Shown here: positions 17,589 through 27,572 of the stretch, in pieces | Position numbering within the stretch: the stretch's first letter is position 1 | Layout of the letters: every line of letters starts with the position of its first letter | NCBI GenBank assembly: GCA_026705765.1 | Contig: JAPPAB010000104.1 | Span: forward strand, 62,001 to 126,000 | Reading direction: 5' to 3' | Origin: Gemmatimonadota bacterium | GTDB lineage: Bacteria; Latescibacterota; UBA2968 | DNA: 64,000 bases | Notes under the pieces: generated by a model | The model's database searches: none | Told to the model about the DNA's origin: nothing | What the model saw: only the letters and a program-made list of their open reading frames with translations | Made by a program: the position numbers and the translations under genes

Positions 17589-17978
17589 GTGAAAACTAAA
17601 TCTATATTTAAAACAGCCTCGCCCTACCTGCAAGATGCCCTGAACCTTCCAGTTGAGAACCTGGAAGAAGCCATTCCCTTTTACGAGACAGTCATGGGAT
17701 TTCGGGTCGTATCTCGGAAGGACGCGCCCTGTAAGTCCGCTATACTCGCAAGAGACGATATCCAGATCGGCCTGGCAGAAAATGGTGGCGACCCGACTCA
17801 AGAGGGGTGTTTTTTTGAAGTGGTTGATGTCGAAACCGCCTTCAACGAATTGAAGAATAATGGATTGCAAAATGACGACCCTGATTATCGGATTGACCAA
17901 CACGGCGATAAATCCTTCCGCATATTCTTCGTCATCGCACCGGATGGGTTGTGCTACTGCCTTGGTCAACAGGTATAA
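17589..17978 (+). CDS. VOC-family (glyoxalase/bleomycin-resistance fold) protein, GTG start
   Basis: 129 residues from GTG 17589, which has AAGGAGATAAGC before it. The paired beta-alpha-beta units are visible: LNLPVENLEEAIPFYETVMG then FEVVDVETAFNELKNNG and FFVIAPDGLCYCLGQQ. This is the vicinal-oxygen-chelate fold used in glyoxalase I, fosfomycin and bleomycin resistance and extradiol dioxygenases. The substrate is unknown. It lies seven bases from the next gene. Confidence 0.8.
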   Translation: MKTKSIFKTASPYLQDALNLPVENLEEAIPFYETVMGFRVVSRKDAPCKSAILARDDIQIGLAENGGDPTQEGCFFEVVDVETAFNELKNNGLQNDDPDYRIDQHGDKSFRIFFVIAPDGLCYCLGQQV

Positions 17979-17984
17979 ACGTTA

Positions 17985-18941
17985 ATGGATCATCTAACGT
18001 ATAAAAAGCCTCGTATCTGCATCCTGGGGTGTGGGAATATCGGCGCGCTTCATGCGAAAAATTTGCAATGGCGGGCGATGTTGTATTTTTGCAGTAGGTC
18101 TCGGGTAAGCGCGTACAAGTTCAATCTCAAATTTAAGGGCGAGGGCATCTTTGACGACCTGAACGCCCTATTGGAAAGCGATGTGGATGCCGTAGTAATC
18201 GCTTCCCCGCCAGAGCATCACAAAGACCAGGTAATCGCACTATTAGAAGCCAGTAAGGCTGTACTCGTCGAAAAACCGATGTGCATCTCGCCAGAGGAAA
18301 TTGTCGAGATCGAGACCGCGCTGGAACGGGTCGAGACCCCTCTATTGATGATCGCCGAGAATTATTATTACAAACCCTCGCTATCGTACATCAAGCACAT
18401 GGTCGCCCAGGGCGATATTGGCGAAATGCGTTCGGTCTCAGTAAAAAAGCTCACAACGCAGCAGGCGCAGGGTTGGAAAAGTGCTCATGGTGCTCTGCTG
18501 GAAGGCGGCATTCATTTTATCGCCCTGATTTCAGATCTATTCGATGCGGTGCCCGAACAGGTCGAAGCAATATTTCCAGGCAATTCCGGCAGTACGCCAG
18601 AGCGCGAATCTGTCGTGAGAATGGTCTATCCCACTGGCGCAATTGCCGAATTGCATTACTCGTGGCAAACACCCAGTTTGACAAAAGGTGTCTTTCAGCA
18701 TTCTTATATCGAAGGGTCACACGGACGCATTGTTTTTGAAAGCAACGGCATTTATATTCGCAAACCTCAGAAAGGCTTTCGGATTCTTTGGCCGGGGCTG
18801 AAAGATTTGATGGGCTATCGCGCGATGACGGCTGATTTTTTGTCCTGTCTTCAAAACCGTTCGCGTCAGCCGTATTCGGATTTTGCACGCGCAAAACGCG
18901 ATTTAAAAATTGTATTTGATGCGTATGCGTGCAGTGGCTAA
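17985..18941 (+). CDS. Gfo/Idh/MocA-family NAD(P)-dependent oxidoreductase
   Basis: 318 residues. The N-terminal Rossmann motif is ICILGCGNIGALHAKNL (residues 10-26); VDAVVIASPPEHHKDQVIALLEA and VLVEKPMCISPEEI are the next family blocks, with the EKP loop Lys that contacts the ring. The C-terminal domain (LLEGGIHFIALISDLF) carries the GGxHxxDLL-like motif with Asp replaced by Ser-Asp shift. The enzyme probably dehydrogenates or epimerises a sugar or inositol. It precedes a TonB receptor and may share its substrate. Confidence 0.85.
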   Translation: MDHLTYKKPRICILGCGNIGALHAKNLQWRAMLYFCSRSRVSAYKFNLKFKGEGIFDDLNALLESDVDAVVIASPPEHHKDQVIALLEASKAVLVEKPMCISPEEIVEIETALERVETPLLMIAENYYYKPSLSYIKHMVAQGDIGEMRSVSVKKLTTQQAQGWKSAHGALLEGGIHFIALISDLFDAVPEQVEAIFPGNSGSTPERESVVRMVYPTGAIAELHYSWQTPSLTKGVFQHSYIEGSHGRIVFESNGIYIRKPQKGFRILWPGLKDLMGYRAMTADFLSCLQNRSRQPYSDFARAKRDLKIVFDAYACSG

Positions 18942-18972
18942 AAAATTGTCATTCTCCAATCGCGAGGTATGG

Positions 18973-21762
18973 ATGCGTGTAAAGCACATAATCTGGCAAA
19001 TAATCGCCATCGTATTTATTACACCTGTATTCGCAGAAAATATTGAAGAATCGCCCGACGAGCCGAAAATCTACGAATTTGAAGAGATTGTCGTAACCGG
19101 TTCCCGCATCAAAAGTGCGGAAAGCCTTTCGCCTGCGCCAGTCGTCGTCCTATCCAGTGACGAAATCAAAGCGCGGGGATTGACTTCCATTGGCGATGTG
19201 CTACAAACACTCACAGTACAGTCCAATGCAACCAATACTCAGTCCAACAACGGCGGCGATGGCTCTACCAGAATTAGTCTGCGCGGACTCGGCTCTAATC
19301 GCACCCTGGTATTGGTCAACGGGCGTCGTTTCGTGCCGGGTGGAACAGGCGCAAATTCATCCGTTGATCTGAATTCTATTCCCGCTTCGGTCATCGAACG
19401 CGTCGAAGTACTCAAGGATGGAGCCTCAGCCATATATGGATCGGACGCCATTGGGGGGGTCGTCAATATCATCACCCGGTCGGATATGGAAGGGGTAGAG
19501 ATAGATTATTATGAAGGGATTTCGGGCACAGGCGATGGCGAAGTCCGCGATCTCAGCATAACCGCCGGATTGCAAAGCGAAAAAGGCCACATATTATTTT
19601 CGGCAGGTTACCACAACCGAAAGCCCGTCTGGACTGGCGACCGCAGTTTCAGCGTATCGGACAAAAACTACGACTGGGGAAAAAACGACGGCACCTATAA
19701 CAAAAATGGCAGTTCGGCCACCCCGGAAGGCCACATCATCGACCGCCTGGGTACTGAGGGCAACGAAGCCTGGCAGGCAGTCGTTGCGGCGGCTGGCGAG
19801 GACGCCGGTGATTACCACCGCGATCCAAATACAGGCTGGCGCCCCTTCAATTGGGCGGGAATCTCCTCGGATGGGAGCGGTGATACGTACAATTATCAAC
19901 CGGAGAATTACCTCTACACCCCACAAACGCGCTACAACTCCTTTCTCAGCGGCGCTTACGAGTTCACAAAAAATGCGAAAACCTTCTTCGAAGTATCGTA
20001 CACCAATCGACAATCCGACCAGAAGCTGGCCCCAACGCCCTTGTTCACCATCAGCGACGGCATCGTAGTATCTGCCACCAACCGTTACAACGAATTTGGC
20101 CGCGATTTTATCGATGTCCGGCGACGTTTTCTCGAAGCAGGCAATCGCAACTATCTCCAGGATATCGATACCTATCGCATCGTTTTGGGTTTGGACCATC
20201 AGTTTATGGGCTTTGACGCTGATCTGTCCTTTTCCTATGGACGCAGCGAGGGCACCAGCGTCAACGAGGGCCGATTTATAATCAGCAATCTCGTACGGGC
20301 ACTGGGACCTGACGAGGATTGCACCGGCGACTGCGTGCAACTGGATATACTCCACGGTGCTGGCACAATCACCCAGGAAATGTTAGATTACATCCAATAT
20401 ACCGGTATCGCCAGAGGCTACTCTCAACAGCAAATCCTACAGTGGAACCTGACCGGTGAGATCGCACAACTCCCGGCCGGTCCACTGGTCATAGCCGCAG
20501 GCCTATCTTCACGCTGGGAAGCGGGGGCCTATCTTCCCGACCCCATAACCGCATCGGGAAATACTACCGGCAGTGACGAGGCTCCCACCGATGGTGCGTA
20601 CTCGGTCAAGGCTTTGTATGCCGAAGCCCATTTACCTCTCTACAAAGCGGGAGAAGTCGGCCTCGATTTAATAGCCGCAGGGCGCACTTTCCACTACGAT
20701 TCGTTCGGCTACGGCTCTACTTATAAAGCGGGTACTCGCCTCGAATTGCCTCAAGGGCTGGCATTTCGTGCCACATACTCCAATGCTTTTCGCGCCCCCA
20801 GCATCGCCGAAATGTTCCTCGGCAACAGCGATGGCTTCCCGCTGGTCAGCGATCCCTGTAGTACAGTCGATGAAGCGGGCAATGCCCGGACGTTGACGGC
20901 TCAGCAAATGCGAAATTGCGCGGCTCAGGGCATCCCATCTGACTTTGAGGATTCACGGGCACAACTGCGAGCCCAGTTCAGTGGCAGCACGGATCTGGAT
21001 CCAGAAAAGGCCACAATGCTCACAGCAGGTCTGGTCTATCAGCCGGGCTTTCTGGATGGATTCGATATAACCGTGGATTACTATACCACCGCGATCACGA
21101 GTGAGATCGGCGCGTTACCCGCCAGCCTCATCTTGAGTAACTGCTACTCGCAGGACACGCCATCCAACTGTGATCAAGTCGTGCGCGATCCAAACACCGG
21201 GCTGATTAATTACATCTCATCGCCCAACACCAACGTTGGCGAAACCGAAACCAGCGGCATGGATATCGGACTCCATTACGCTACTGACTCACCCCTGGGC
21301 ATTGTCTCGGCGCAAATCGAGAGCAACCTGCTCGTAAATTACGATCAAATCTTGCCTTCCGCCAACGGTCCCGAATTAGTTAAAGGCAAGGGCTACTACG
21401 ACCTGGGCGTGTTCCCAGGCTGGCGTCACGCCGCTTCAGTTGGCGTAGAGAAGCACCGTTCTTCCATTGGGCTGACATGGCGATACATCGGCGGATTCGA
21501 GGAATGCGAGGATGGTGACTGCAAGGGCAAGTACCGGCCGGATGTGACAGAAACACCACCGAGTCGCAAAGTCAGTCCCAATAGTATCTTTAGTATGCAT
21601 GGGTCATATCAACTGGGGACCTCCGTACTCACAATCGGAATAAACAACATCCTCAATCGGGCACCAGCAGTGATATACAATGGTTTCCTCGGCACTTCCG
21701 ATGCCAATACCTACGACTTCCTGGGCAGGTATTTATACATGCGCCTCTCCCATAGTCTGTAG
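18973..21762 (+). CDS. TonB-dependent outer-membrane receptor
   Basis: 929 residues from ATG 18973 (GAGGT upstream), which gives a proper signal peptide ending in PVFAEN. The TonB box region is FEEIVVTGSRIK, followed by the plug domain (IGDVLQTLTVQSNATN, TRISLRGLGSNRTLVLVNGRRFV, VERVEVLKDGASAIYGSDAIGGVVNIITR) and a 22-strand-type barrel ending in YLYMRLSHSL with a terminal hydrophobic residue. These receptors import iron chelates, vitamin B12 or oligosaccharides using the TonB-ExbBD complex. The Asn-rich plug and large, Cys-containing loops resemble carbohydrate/peptide-type receptors of environmental bacteria. No SusD partner is adjacent. Confidence 0.92.
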   Translation: MRVKHIIWQIIAIVFITPVFAENIEESPDEPKIYEFEEIVVTGSRIKSAESLSPAPVVVLSSDEIKARGLTSIGDVLQTLTVQSNATNTQSNNGGDGSTRISLRGLGSNRTLVLVNGRRFVPGGTGANSSVDLNSIPASVIERVEVLKDGASAIYGSDAIGGVVNIITRSDMEGVEIDYYEGISGTGDGEVRDLSITAGLQSEKGHILFSAGYHNRKPVWTGDRSFSVSDKNYDWGKNDGTYNKNGSSATPEGHIIDRLGTEGNEAWQAVVAAAGEDAGDYHRDPNTGWRPFNWAGISSDGSGDTYNYQPENYLYTPQTRYNSFLSGAYEFTKNAKTFFEVSYTNRQSDQKLAPTPLFTISDGIVVSATNRYNEFGRDFIDVRRRFLEAGNRNYLQDIDTYRIVLGLDHQFMGFDADLSFSYGRSEGTSVNEGRFIISNLVRALGPDEDCTGDCVQLDILHGAGTITQEMLDYIQYTGIARGYSQQQILQWNLTGEIAQLPAGPLVIAAGLSSRWEAGAYLPDPITASGNTTGSDEAPTDGAYSVKALYAEAHLPLYKAGEVGLDLIAAGRTFHYDSFGYGSTYKAGTRLELPQGLAFRATYSNAFRAPSIAEMFLGNSDGFPLVSDPCSTVDEAGNARTLTAQQMRNCAAQGIPSDFEDSRAQLRAQFSGSTDLDPEKATMLTAGLVYQPGFLDGFDITVDYYTTAITSEIGALPASLILSNCYSQDTPSNCDQVVRDPNTGLINYISSPNTNVGETETSGMDIGLHYATDSPLGIVSAQIESNLLVNYDQILPSANGPELVKGKGYYDLGVFPGWRHAASVGVEKHRSSIGLTWRYIGGFEECEDGDCKGKYRPDVTETPPSRKVSPNSIFSMHGSYQLGTSVLTIGINNILNRAPAVIYNGFLGTSDANTYDFLGRYLYMRLSHSL

Positions 21763-21855
21763 TTGTTGGCACTCACCCTCGCACACTGTCAGGCACACCT
21801 TCTAAAAATCCCTACTCTAATACGTAAATCCCGCCTCCTGTTCGCCTCTTTTAAG

Positions 21856-21884
21856 TTGACCCATTTTCACCTTCCATCTATATT
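21856..21884 (+). promoter_or_regulatory. sigma70-type promoter for the helicase operon
   Basis: TTGACC at 21856-21861, a 17-bp spacer and TATATT at 21879-21884, about 75 bp before the helicase start. The match and the spacing are good, and the position after the end of the TonB receptor gene is sensible. Confidence 0.65.
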
Positions 21885-21960
21885 TCTATAGCTATCGCAC
21901 CTCCCTCTTTATTTTTCACTTTCTTTCTCTCTCCCGTTGGAATTCAAAAGCCCTTCCCGC

Positions 21961-24405
21961 ATGATGAATTTTGATCAATTTATCGCTCATGTTCGCCGCG
22001 ACTATGGGTATGTCGGTCAGGTAGCCCATATAGAAACCATACCCGCGCAAGAAGCTACATTCGTCGCTGATGACTGCGCGCTGCATCCCGCAATCTCCGA
22101 CGCCTTGAAACAGCAAGACATTGATCGGCTCTATACGCATCAGGCCGATGCGCTGGCCGCACTAAGGCGTCAGGAAGACGTAGTAGTCGTAACGGCAACG
22201 GCGAGTGGAAAAACCCTGTGTTATCAAATACCCACACTGGAAGCACTGTTATCCGACCCACAGGCAACCGCGCTCTATCTCTTCCCGACCAAAGCCCTGG
22301 CACAGGATCAGGCGCGAGGACTGGCGCGGTTTGGCGAATTAAACGAAAAATTGAAATTTTCTCTGGGTACTTACGATGGGGATACGCCGTCCAACCAGCG
22401 CAAAACACTGCGCGAAGAGGGACGGGTGATCTTGAGCAATCCCGATATGTTGCATCAGGGCGTATTGCCCAACCACCCGCGCTGGGCGCGTTTTTTTCAG
22501 AATTTGCGCTATGTGGTACTCGACGAAATACACACTTACCGGGGCGTCTTTGGCTCGCATGTAGCCAATGTATTGCGCCGCCTGATGCGAATTTGCGCGC
22601 ACTATGGCACGCCCCCGCAATTCGTGTGTTGCTCGGCGACCATAGCAAATCCCAAAGAACACGCCGAAGCACTGACCGGACAGCCGATGTGCCTGATTGA
22701 CCGGGATGGCTCCCCGAGAGGCAAACGCCATTTTGCGTTCTGGAACCCGCCTTTTCTGGAAGGCACCACGAGTGATCGACGCAGTTCAAATACCGAAGCG
22801 CGTTGGTTACTCGGCAAACTCATCCACAACAGGGTGCAGACCATTGCCTTTGTTAGAGCACGCACATCCGCAGAAGTGATCTATCGCTATGTGCAAGAGG
22901 ATCTATCACTGGTAAGCCAGCGGTTAGCAGGCGCAGTTCGGGCTTATCGCGGCGGATATTTGCCCGCAGAACGGCGAGAAATTGAGCGACAATTATTTGA
23001 AGGTGAGCTACTCGGCGTGGTGAGTACCAACGCCCTGGAATTGGGCATTGATATTGGAGAGCTGGATGCCGCGTTAATTGTGGGATATCCGGGCAGTATT
23101 TCCAGCATGTGGCAGCAAGCTGGGCGTGCTGGACGGCAGTCCGAGGAATCCCTGGTGGTCTTTGTGGCACACAACGCCCCCATCGATCAATTTTTGATGC
23201 GCGATCCGGCTTACTTTTTCGGACAATCGCCCGAACACGCGACCATTGATCCCAACAATCCGCATCTCGTCGTGGGACATCTGCGATGTGCTTTGCGCGA
23301 ATTGCCCGTGCGGGGCGGAGAAGGCGAAGTAATGGGAGAATTTACAGGTGCGCTGCTCGAGATCCTATCAGATGAAGGCATGGCGCGCCAGCTCAATGGA
23401 CAGTGGTTTTACAGCCAATCGGGATATCCCGCAGCAGAAGTTGGGCTACGCAATATCAGCGATCTGACTTATACTATTATCGACGAGACAGAAGGCGACC
23501 CGCTGGTGATCGGTTCCCTGGATGAAACCAGCGCGTTTTTTCAGATACATACACACGCTGTATATTTGCACAATGGACAGACGTACTTTGTCGATCAACT
23601 TGACACAGAGCGCAAAATTGCGCGGGTAAGTCAAAAAGCACTGGATTATTATACCCAGGCAGTTGACGAGACGAGTATTGTCGTAAATGATACCGAAATA
23701 TCGGGCACATGGCGCGTCAGTGACGTATATTTTGGCGACGTCTCAGTCTCGTCAATAGTAACGATGTTCAAAAAAGTAAAATTCGAAGATCGCGATAGCA
23801 TTGGCTGGGAAAATCTCGATTTGCCCGAGCGCAAGCTCGATACAGCCGCCTGCTGGGTCGTACCGCCCCAGGAAGGGCTAAACCAGTGTCGCCGACACGA
23901 CCGCGTGCCATCTGAAGGACTCAAAGGCATCGCCAATGTAACGGGAGAAGTGCTACCACTGTTTGCAATGTGCGATGTCATGGATATTGGCACCACAGTA
24001 GATAGCTCCAATACGGGGCGACCAACCGCATTTGTATATGACCGGCATCCGGGAGGCATTGGTTTTTCGGAAAAAGCTTATGAGATGATCGAAGATGTCA
24101 TAACAGCCTGCTGGATGGTCGTGTCGGAATGCGAATGTGAAGCGGGGTGTCCGTCGTGTGTGGGCGCGCCATTGCCGCCTGGCGACGATGGCAATACGAG
24201 AGGAACGATTCCCGACAAAGAAGCCGCCCTCGTCTTGTTACATGCGATGTTGGAAAAAGAACCTTATATACCCAAACATCCGCGTCTTGAAATACCCATC
24301 GCAGGTGATGTTGCTACTCACAGCGATGAAAAAATTCCCGTTCGGCCTCTATCGGCAAATGTCGAGGCAAAAATTCGCAAAAAAGTAAAGGAGTTTAAGC
24401 GATAA
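21961..24405 (+). CDS. MrfA-like DEAD/DEAH-box helicase with C-terminal DUF1998 zinc domain
   Basis: 814 residues from ATG 21961; a TTG at 21937 is also in frame and neither has a clear ribosome site. Helicase motifs: TATASGKTLCYQIP (I), FPTKALAQDQARGL (Ia), LSNPDM (Ib), VVLDEIHTYRG (II), CSATIANP (III), AFVRARTSAEVIY (IV), VVSTNALELGIDIG (V), WQQAGRAGRQ (VI). The C-terminal DUF1998 part carries the four Cys of CECEAGCPSC with a preceding Cys-Trp. Bacillus MrfA of similar architecture unwinds DNA and repairs mitomycin-type lesions with MrfB. Here no exonuclease partner follows; instead it is joined head to tail with a polyprenyl synthase gene. Confidence 0.9.
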   Translation: MMNFDQFIAHVRRDYGYVGQVAHIETIPAQEATFVADDCALHPAISDALKQQDIDRLYTHQADALAALRRQEDVVVVTATASGKTLCYQIPTLEALLSDPQATALYLFPTKALAQDQARGLARFGELNEKLKFSLGTYDGDTPSNQRKTLREEGRVILSNPDMLHQGVLPNHPRWARFFQNLRYVVLDEIHTYRGVFGSHVANVLRRLMRICAHYGTPPQFVCCSATIANPKEHAEALTGQPMCLIDRDGSPRGKRHFAFWNPPFLEGTTSDRRSSNTEARWLLGKLIHNRVQTIAFVRARTSAEVIYRYVQEDLSLVSQRLAGAVRAYRGGYLPAERREIERQLFEGELLGVVSTNALELGIDIGELDAALIVGYPGSISSMWQQAGRAGRQSEESLVVFVAHNAPIDQFLMRDPAYFFGQSPEHATIDPNNPHLVVGHLRCALRELPVRGGEGEVMGEFTGALLEILSDEGMARQLNGQWFYSQSGYPAAEVGLRNISDLTYTIIDETEGDPLVIGSLDETSAFFQIHTHAVYLHNGQTYFVDQLDTERKIARVSQKALDYYTQAVDETSIVVNDTEISGTWRVSDVYFGDVSVSSIVTMFKKVKFEDRDSIGWENLDLPERKLDTAACWVVPPQEGLNQCRRHDRVPSEGLKGIANVTGEVLPLFAMCDVMDIGTTVDSSNTGRPTAFVYDRHPGGIGFSEKAYEMIEDVITACWMVVSECECEAGCPSCVGAPLPPGDDGNTRGTIPDKEAALVLLHAMLEKEPYIPKHPRLEIPIAGDVATHSDEKIPVRPLSANVEAKIRKKVKEFKR

Positions 24406-25452
24406 ATGGAAACGCGATTAAAAAATTATTTGGACGCCTGGGTGCCTCGTATCGACGAGGAAATGTATCAGTTCTTGCCAAAAGATCAAGATCCAGTGGA
24501 TTTTTTGTACGCACCTATGCGCGATTATCCCCAGCGCGGCGGCAAGCGGTTCAGATCGGCACTGGTGCTGCTGGGCATTGAAGCATTTGGCGGTGATCCC
24601 AACGTAGGGTTGCGAACGGCTGCTGCTTTTGAGTTATTTCAGTCCTTTGCCCTGGTACACGACGATATAGAGGACGCCTCTTTGATGCGGCGCGGAAAAC
24701 CGTGTTTGCATCTGATACACGGGATCCCACTGAGCATTAACGTGGGCGACGCGCTTTATTCCAAAGTGTTTGAAATATTGCAGGCAAATCGCGAAATATT
24801 AGGGGAAACAACAACGCTCGATTTGCTTAGTGAAATGATCCAGGGCGCACAAATAACATTTGAAGGACAGGCTTATGATATCGGTTGGATTGATGCCGAA
24901 GTCATTCCCGATGTACGCGATTTTGTTGACATGCTGCGGCGCAAAACGGGATGGTATAGCGGCCGCGGTCCCTGTACTATGGGCGCGATTATTGCGGGTG
25001 CTGGCAATGACATGAAGCGGGCGATTGGCGATTTTGGCGAAGCCATAGCTGTTGCATTTCAAATTCGCGATGATTTGCTCAATATCGTCGTTGAAGATAC
25101 CGATGCAACATTAGCTCCCACAACCACATCCGGGGGTTATGGCAAAGAGCGCGGCGGGGACATTGCCGAGGGCAAGCGCACCTTGATGGTCATCGATTTG
25201 CTCAACCACTGTACGCCAGAGGAAAATCAAAAAGTGCGAGAAATTCTGGATCGAGATCGAGATGCAACATCGCAAGAAGACGTCGAGTGGGTGATTGACT
25301 TGATGGGAAGATATGGCGCAATCGAAAAAGCGCAACAGGCTTGCCAAACGCGCGCCGAATCTGCCGAAGCGCGCCTCGCCCAGTTGCCCCCGTCGGAATC
25401 GAGAGAAATACTCAGAGAAATGTGTTCATTTTTGGTCGAGCGCGTATTTTAA
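24406..25452 (+). CDS. polyprenyl (trans-isoprenyl) diphosphate synthase
   Basis: 348 residues; the ATG follows the helicase stop directly, so it is translationally coupled. Family landmarks: [14 protein letters not shown], first Asp-rich motif [29 protein letters not shown], and the second motif region [11 protein letters not shown], then [16 protein letters not shown]. In the second motif the last Asp of the usual DDxxD is Asn (DDLLN), as in some members with altered metal binding. The enzyme elongates allylic diphosphates with isopentenyl diphosphate to make C15-C40 prenyl chains for quinones or carrier lipids. Confidence 0.9.
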   Translation: METRLKNYLDAWVPRIDEEMYQFLPKDQDPVDFLYAPMRDYPQRGGKRFRSALVLLGIEAFGGDPNVGLRTAAAFELFQSFALVHDDIEDASLMRRGKPCLHLIHGIPLSINVGDALYSKVFEILQANREILGETTTLDLLSEMIQGAQITFEGQAYDIGWIDAEVIPDVRDFVDMLRRKTGWYSGRGPCTMGAIIAGAGNDMKRAIGDFGEAIAVAFQIRDDLLNIVVEDTDATLAPTTTSGGYGKERGGDIAEGKRTLMVIDLLNHCTPEENQKVREILDRDRDATSQEDVEWVIDLMGRYGAIEKAQQACQTRAESAEARLAQLPPSESREILREMCSFLVERVF

Positions 25453-25465
25453 AAAGGAGGCACAC

Positions 25466-26137
25466 ATGAAGTTCTTTATCGACACAGCCAATTTAGACGA
25501 AATCCGCGAAGCCCAGGCCATGGGTGTGCTGGATGGCGTGACGACAAACCCTTCTCTTATGTCGCAGGAAGAAGGTGAATTTGAAGACATCATTCGCGCA
25601 ATCTGCGGAATTGTAGATGGACCAGTAAGTGCCGAAGTGGTCAGCACCGACACCGAAGGCATGATCACCGAAGCGCGTCGAAATGCTGCAATCCACGAAC
25701 AGGTAGTGGTGAAAATTCCGATTACGCCAGATGGTCTAAAAGCGATCAAAACGTGTTCGGATGAAGGGATTCGCGTAAACGTAACCCTTTGCTTCTCTGC
25801 AAATCAGGCACTGATGGCCGCCAAAGCAGGCGCGACTTATATCAGCCCATTCATCGGCCGCCTGGATGATTTGGGACAAGACGGCATGGAATTGATCAGC
25901 ACAGTCCGCCAGATTTACGACAATTATGGATTTAAAACCCAGGTGCTGGCCGCGAGTTTGCGCTCGCCCAAACACGTTGTCGAATGCGCACTTGCCGGCG
26001 CAGATGTTGCGACCCTCCCGCCCGATGTATTGAGCAAGTTACTCGCACATCCCCTAACCGACATCGGTCTGGAACGCTTCCTCAGCGACTGGCGCACCTG
26101 GCAAGCCGCAAAAAATAGCGATCCCGTGGTGGTTTAA
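25466..26137 (+). CDS. tal: transaldolase / fructose-6-phosphate aldolase-like enzyme
   Basis: 223 residues from ATG 25466 (AAAAAGGAGG nine bases before); longer in-frame starts lie inside the upstream gene. It has the small single-domain form of about 215-225 residues: [33 protein letters not shown], then [13 protein letters not shown] with the Schiff-base Lys, [17 protein letters not shown] and [13 protein letters not shown], and [10 protein letters not shown]. These are the TalC/transaldolase-B-type blocks. It catalyses C3 transfer in the pentose phosphate pathway or fructose-6-phosphate cleavage. Its stop codon overlaps that of the converging sulfatase-like gene by two bases. Confidence 0.92.
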   Translation: MKFFIDTANLDEIREAQAMGVLDGVTTNPSLMSQEEGEFEDIIRAICGIVDGPVSAEVVSTDTEGMITEARRNAAIHEQVVVKIPITPDGLKAIKTCSDEGIRVNVTLCFSANQALMAAKAGATYISPFIGRLDDLGQDGMELISTVRQIYDNYGFKTQVLAASLRSPKHVVECALAGADVATLPPDVLSKLLAHPLTDIGLERFLSDWRTWQAAKNSDPVVV

Positions 26138-27561
26138 CCCATTCTTCTTCTCCCCTGCACAAACATAGCACTCGGTGCTGGCGCGTTGTCGCACACTTCG
26201 TTAAATGTGGCGGGCAGGGGCTGGTGAATCACCGCCTGGATGCGCGATCTTTGCAAAGCCACCACATCGGGATGATCCGCGACTACATTGGTATCCTCAT
26301 CGGGATCGGCAACAAGGTCAAAGAGTTGTTCATTGTTCACATCATTCAAACTCACCGTATAATTCCACTGATCATCGCGCACCGATGCCCTGCCCGTGGC
26401 TGGCCCGGTTGAAAAACTGGCCCAGCCAATCACAACGTGATCCCGCACAGCATCCACCTCTCCCGTCACCAGCGGCCACACATCTGTCCCATCCACAGCC
26501 TGGCAAGGAATATCCAGCAAGCCCAACACAGTGGGCAACAAATCGTGCGCCTGAACAAAACCCGAAACGCGCTTGCACACATCGGGATGTCGCACCATCC
26601 AGTTCAATCGCGTATTATACGGATGCAGGCGATCTGGTCCTTTGCCAAATTGCCCGTGATCCAGTACCTGCGTGCCGTGATCTGACATCAACATCACAAT
26701 CGTATCGCCTTTCAAACCCAGATCATCGACCCGATCCAGCAAGTGCCCCACCCAGCGATCCACCAGCGTGACCTCCCCAAAATAAAGCGCCTGGATACGC
26801 TCTCTCTCCGAATCGCTCACCCCACCGCCTTCATTTCCAGCTCCAGGTGTAATAAAATCCTTCCCATCCCAATCGGGCATATACCGATCTGCATATTCCT
26901 GCGGCGGATCCCATGGCTCGTGCGGATCAAAAGAATCGACCCAAAGGAAAAACGGCGCATTGCGTGCATTTTCGCTCAACCAATCTGCCGCGCGCCGAAA
27001 CACACGCGCACAACTGTAATCCTCTTCGCGTTGCCGAAACTTCTGATTGAACATGTATTGCATCAGACCCACATGCCGATCCCAGTTGATCGGTTCACGC
27101 ACATGCGGGCGCAACAAATCTTCAATCGATTCCCGCGTGCCAAACCGCCAGTTGTCGCTCTCCTGCCCGCGAATAAAATCATACGTCACAAATCCGCGCG
27201 TATAATTCATCGTCGGCTTAAACATGTGATACGTATCGGCGACCAACCCGGTCATATACCCATTCGCCACCAGAATTTCAGCGAGCGTATCTTGTTCTGG
27301 CGGAATTTTGTGCCAACCGGGCGCGTGATGCCAGTGTCCGCGCCGGTCAAAATTGTACCGCCAGGGAAAGGTGCGCCGCCCCGTAAACAAACCCCGCCGC
27401 GTCTGCAGCGTCGGCTGGCATTCCCCGAAAGCCCGCTCAAACACCACGGACTCAGCGGCAAACGCATCCATATTCGGCGTATCGACAAAACTCAGCTTCT
27501 GATTTGGCCCGACAATATCGGCGCGAAATGTATCCAGACAAATACAAATTACATTCATCAT
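26134..27561 (-). CDS. sulfatase-like alkaline-phosphatase-superfamily enzyme lacking the usual Cys/Ser
   Basis: 475 residues from ATG 27561 (AGGAG upstream; a second ATG follows at once). The fold is clear: [15 protein letters not shown] (metal Asp), [64 protein letters not shown]. The pentapeptide that normally reads C-x-P-S-R, with the Cys or Ser converted to formylglycine, aligns here with T-L-Q-T-R; the Cys lies three residues earlier. So maturation to formylglycine is doubtful and it may be a phosphodiesterase or phosphonate-type hydrolase instead. It stands immediately downstream of a large membrane protein and may act on the same substrate. Confidence 0.8.
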   Translation of the reverse strand: MMNVICICLDTFRADIVGPNQKLSFVDTPNMDAFAAESVVFERAFGECQPTLQTRRGLFTGRRTFPWRYNFDRRGHWHHAPGWHKIPPEQDTLAEILVANGYMTGLVADTYHMFKPTMNYTRGFVTYDFIRGQESDNWRFGTRESIEDLLRPHVREPINWDRHVGLMQYMFNQKFRQREEDYSCARVFRRAADWLSENARNAPFFLWVDSFDPHEPWDPPQEYADRYMPDWDGKDFITPGAGNEGGGVSDSERERIQALYFGEVTLVDRWVGHLLDRVDDLGLKGDTIVMLMSDHGTQVLDHGQFGKGPDRLHPYNTRLNWMVRHPDVCKRVSGFVQAHDLLPTVLGLLDIPCQAVDGTDVWPLVTGEVDAVRDHVVIGWASFSTGPATGRASVRDDQWNYTVSLNDVNNEQLFDLVADPDEDTNVVADHPDVVALQRSRIQAVIHQPLPATFNEVCDNAPAPSAMFVQGRRRMG

Positions 27562-27572
27562 AAATCTCCTAT

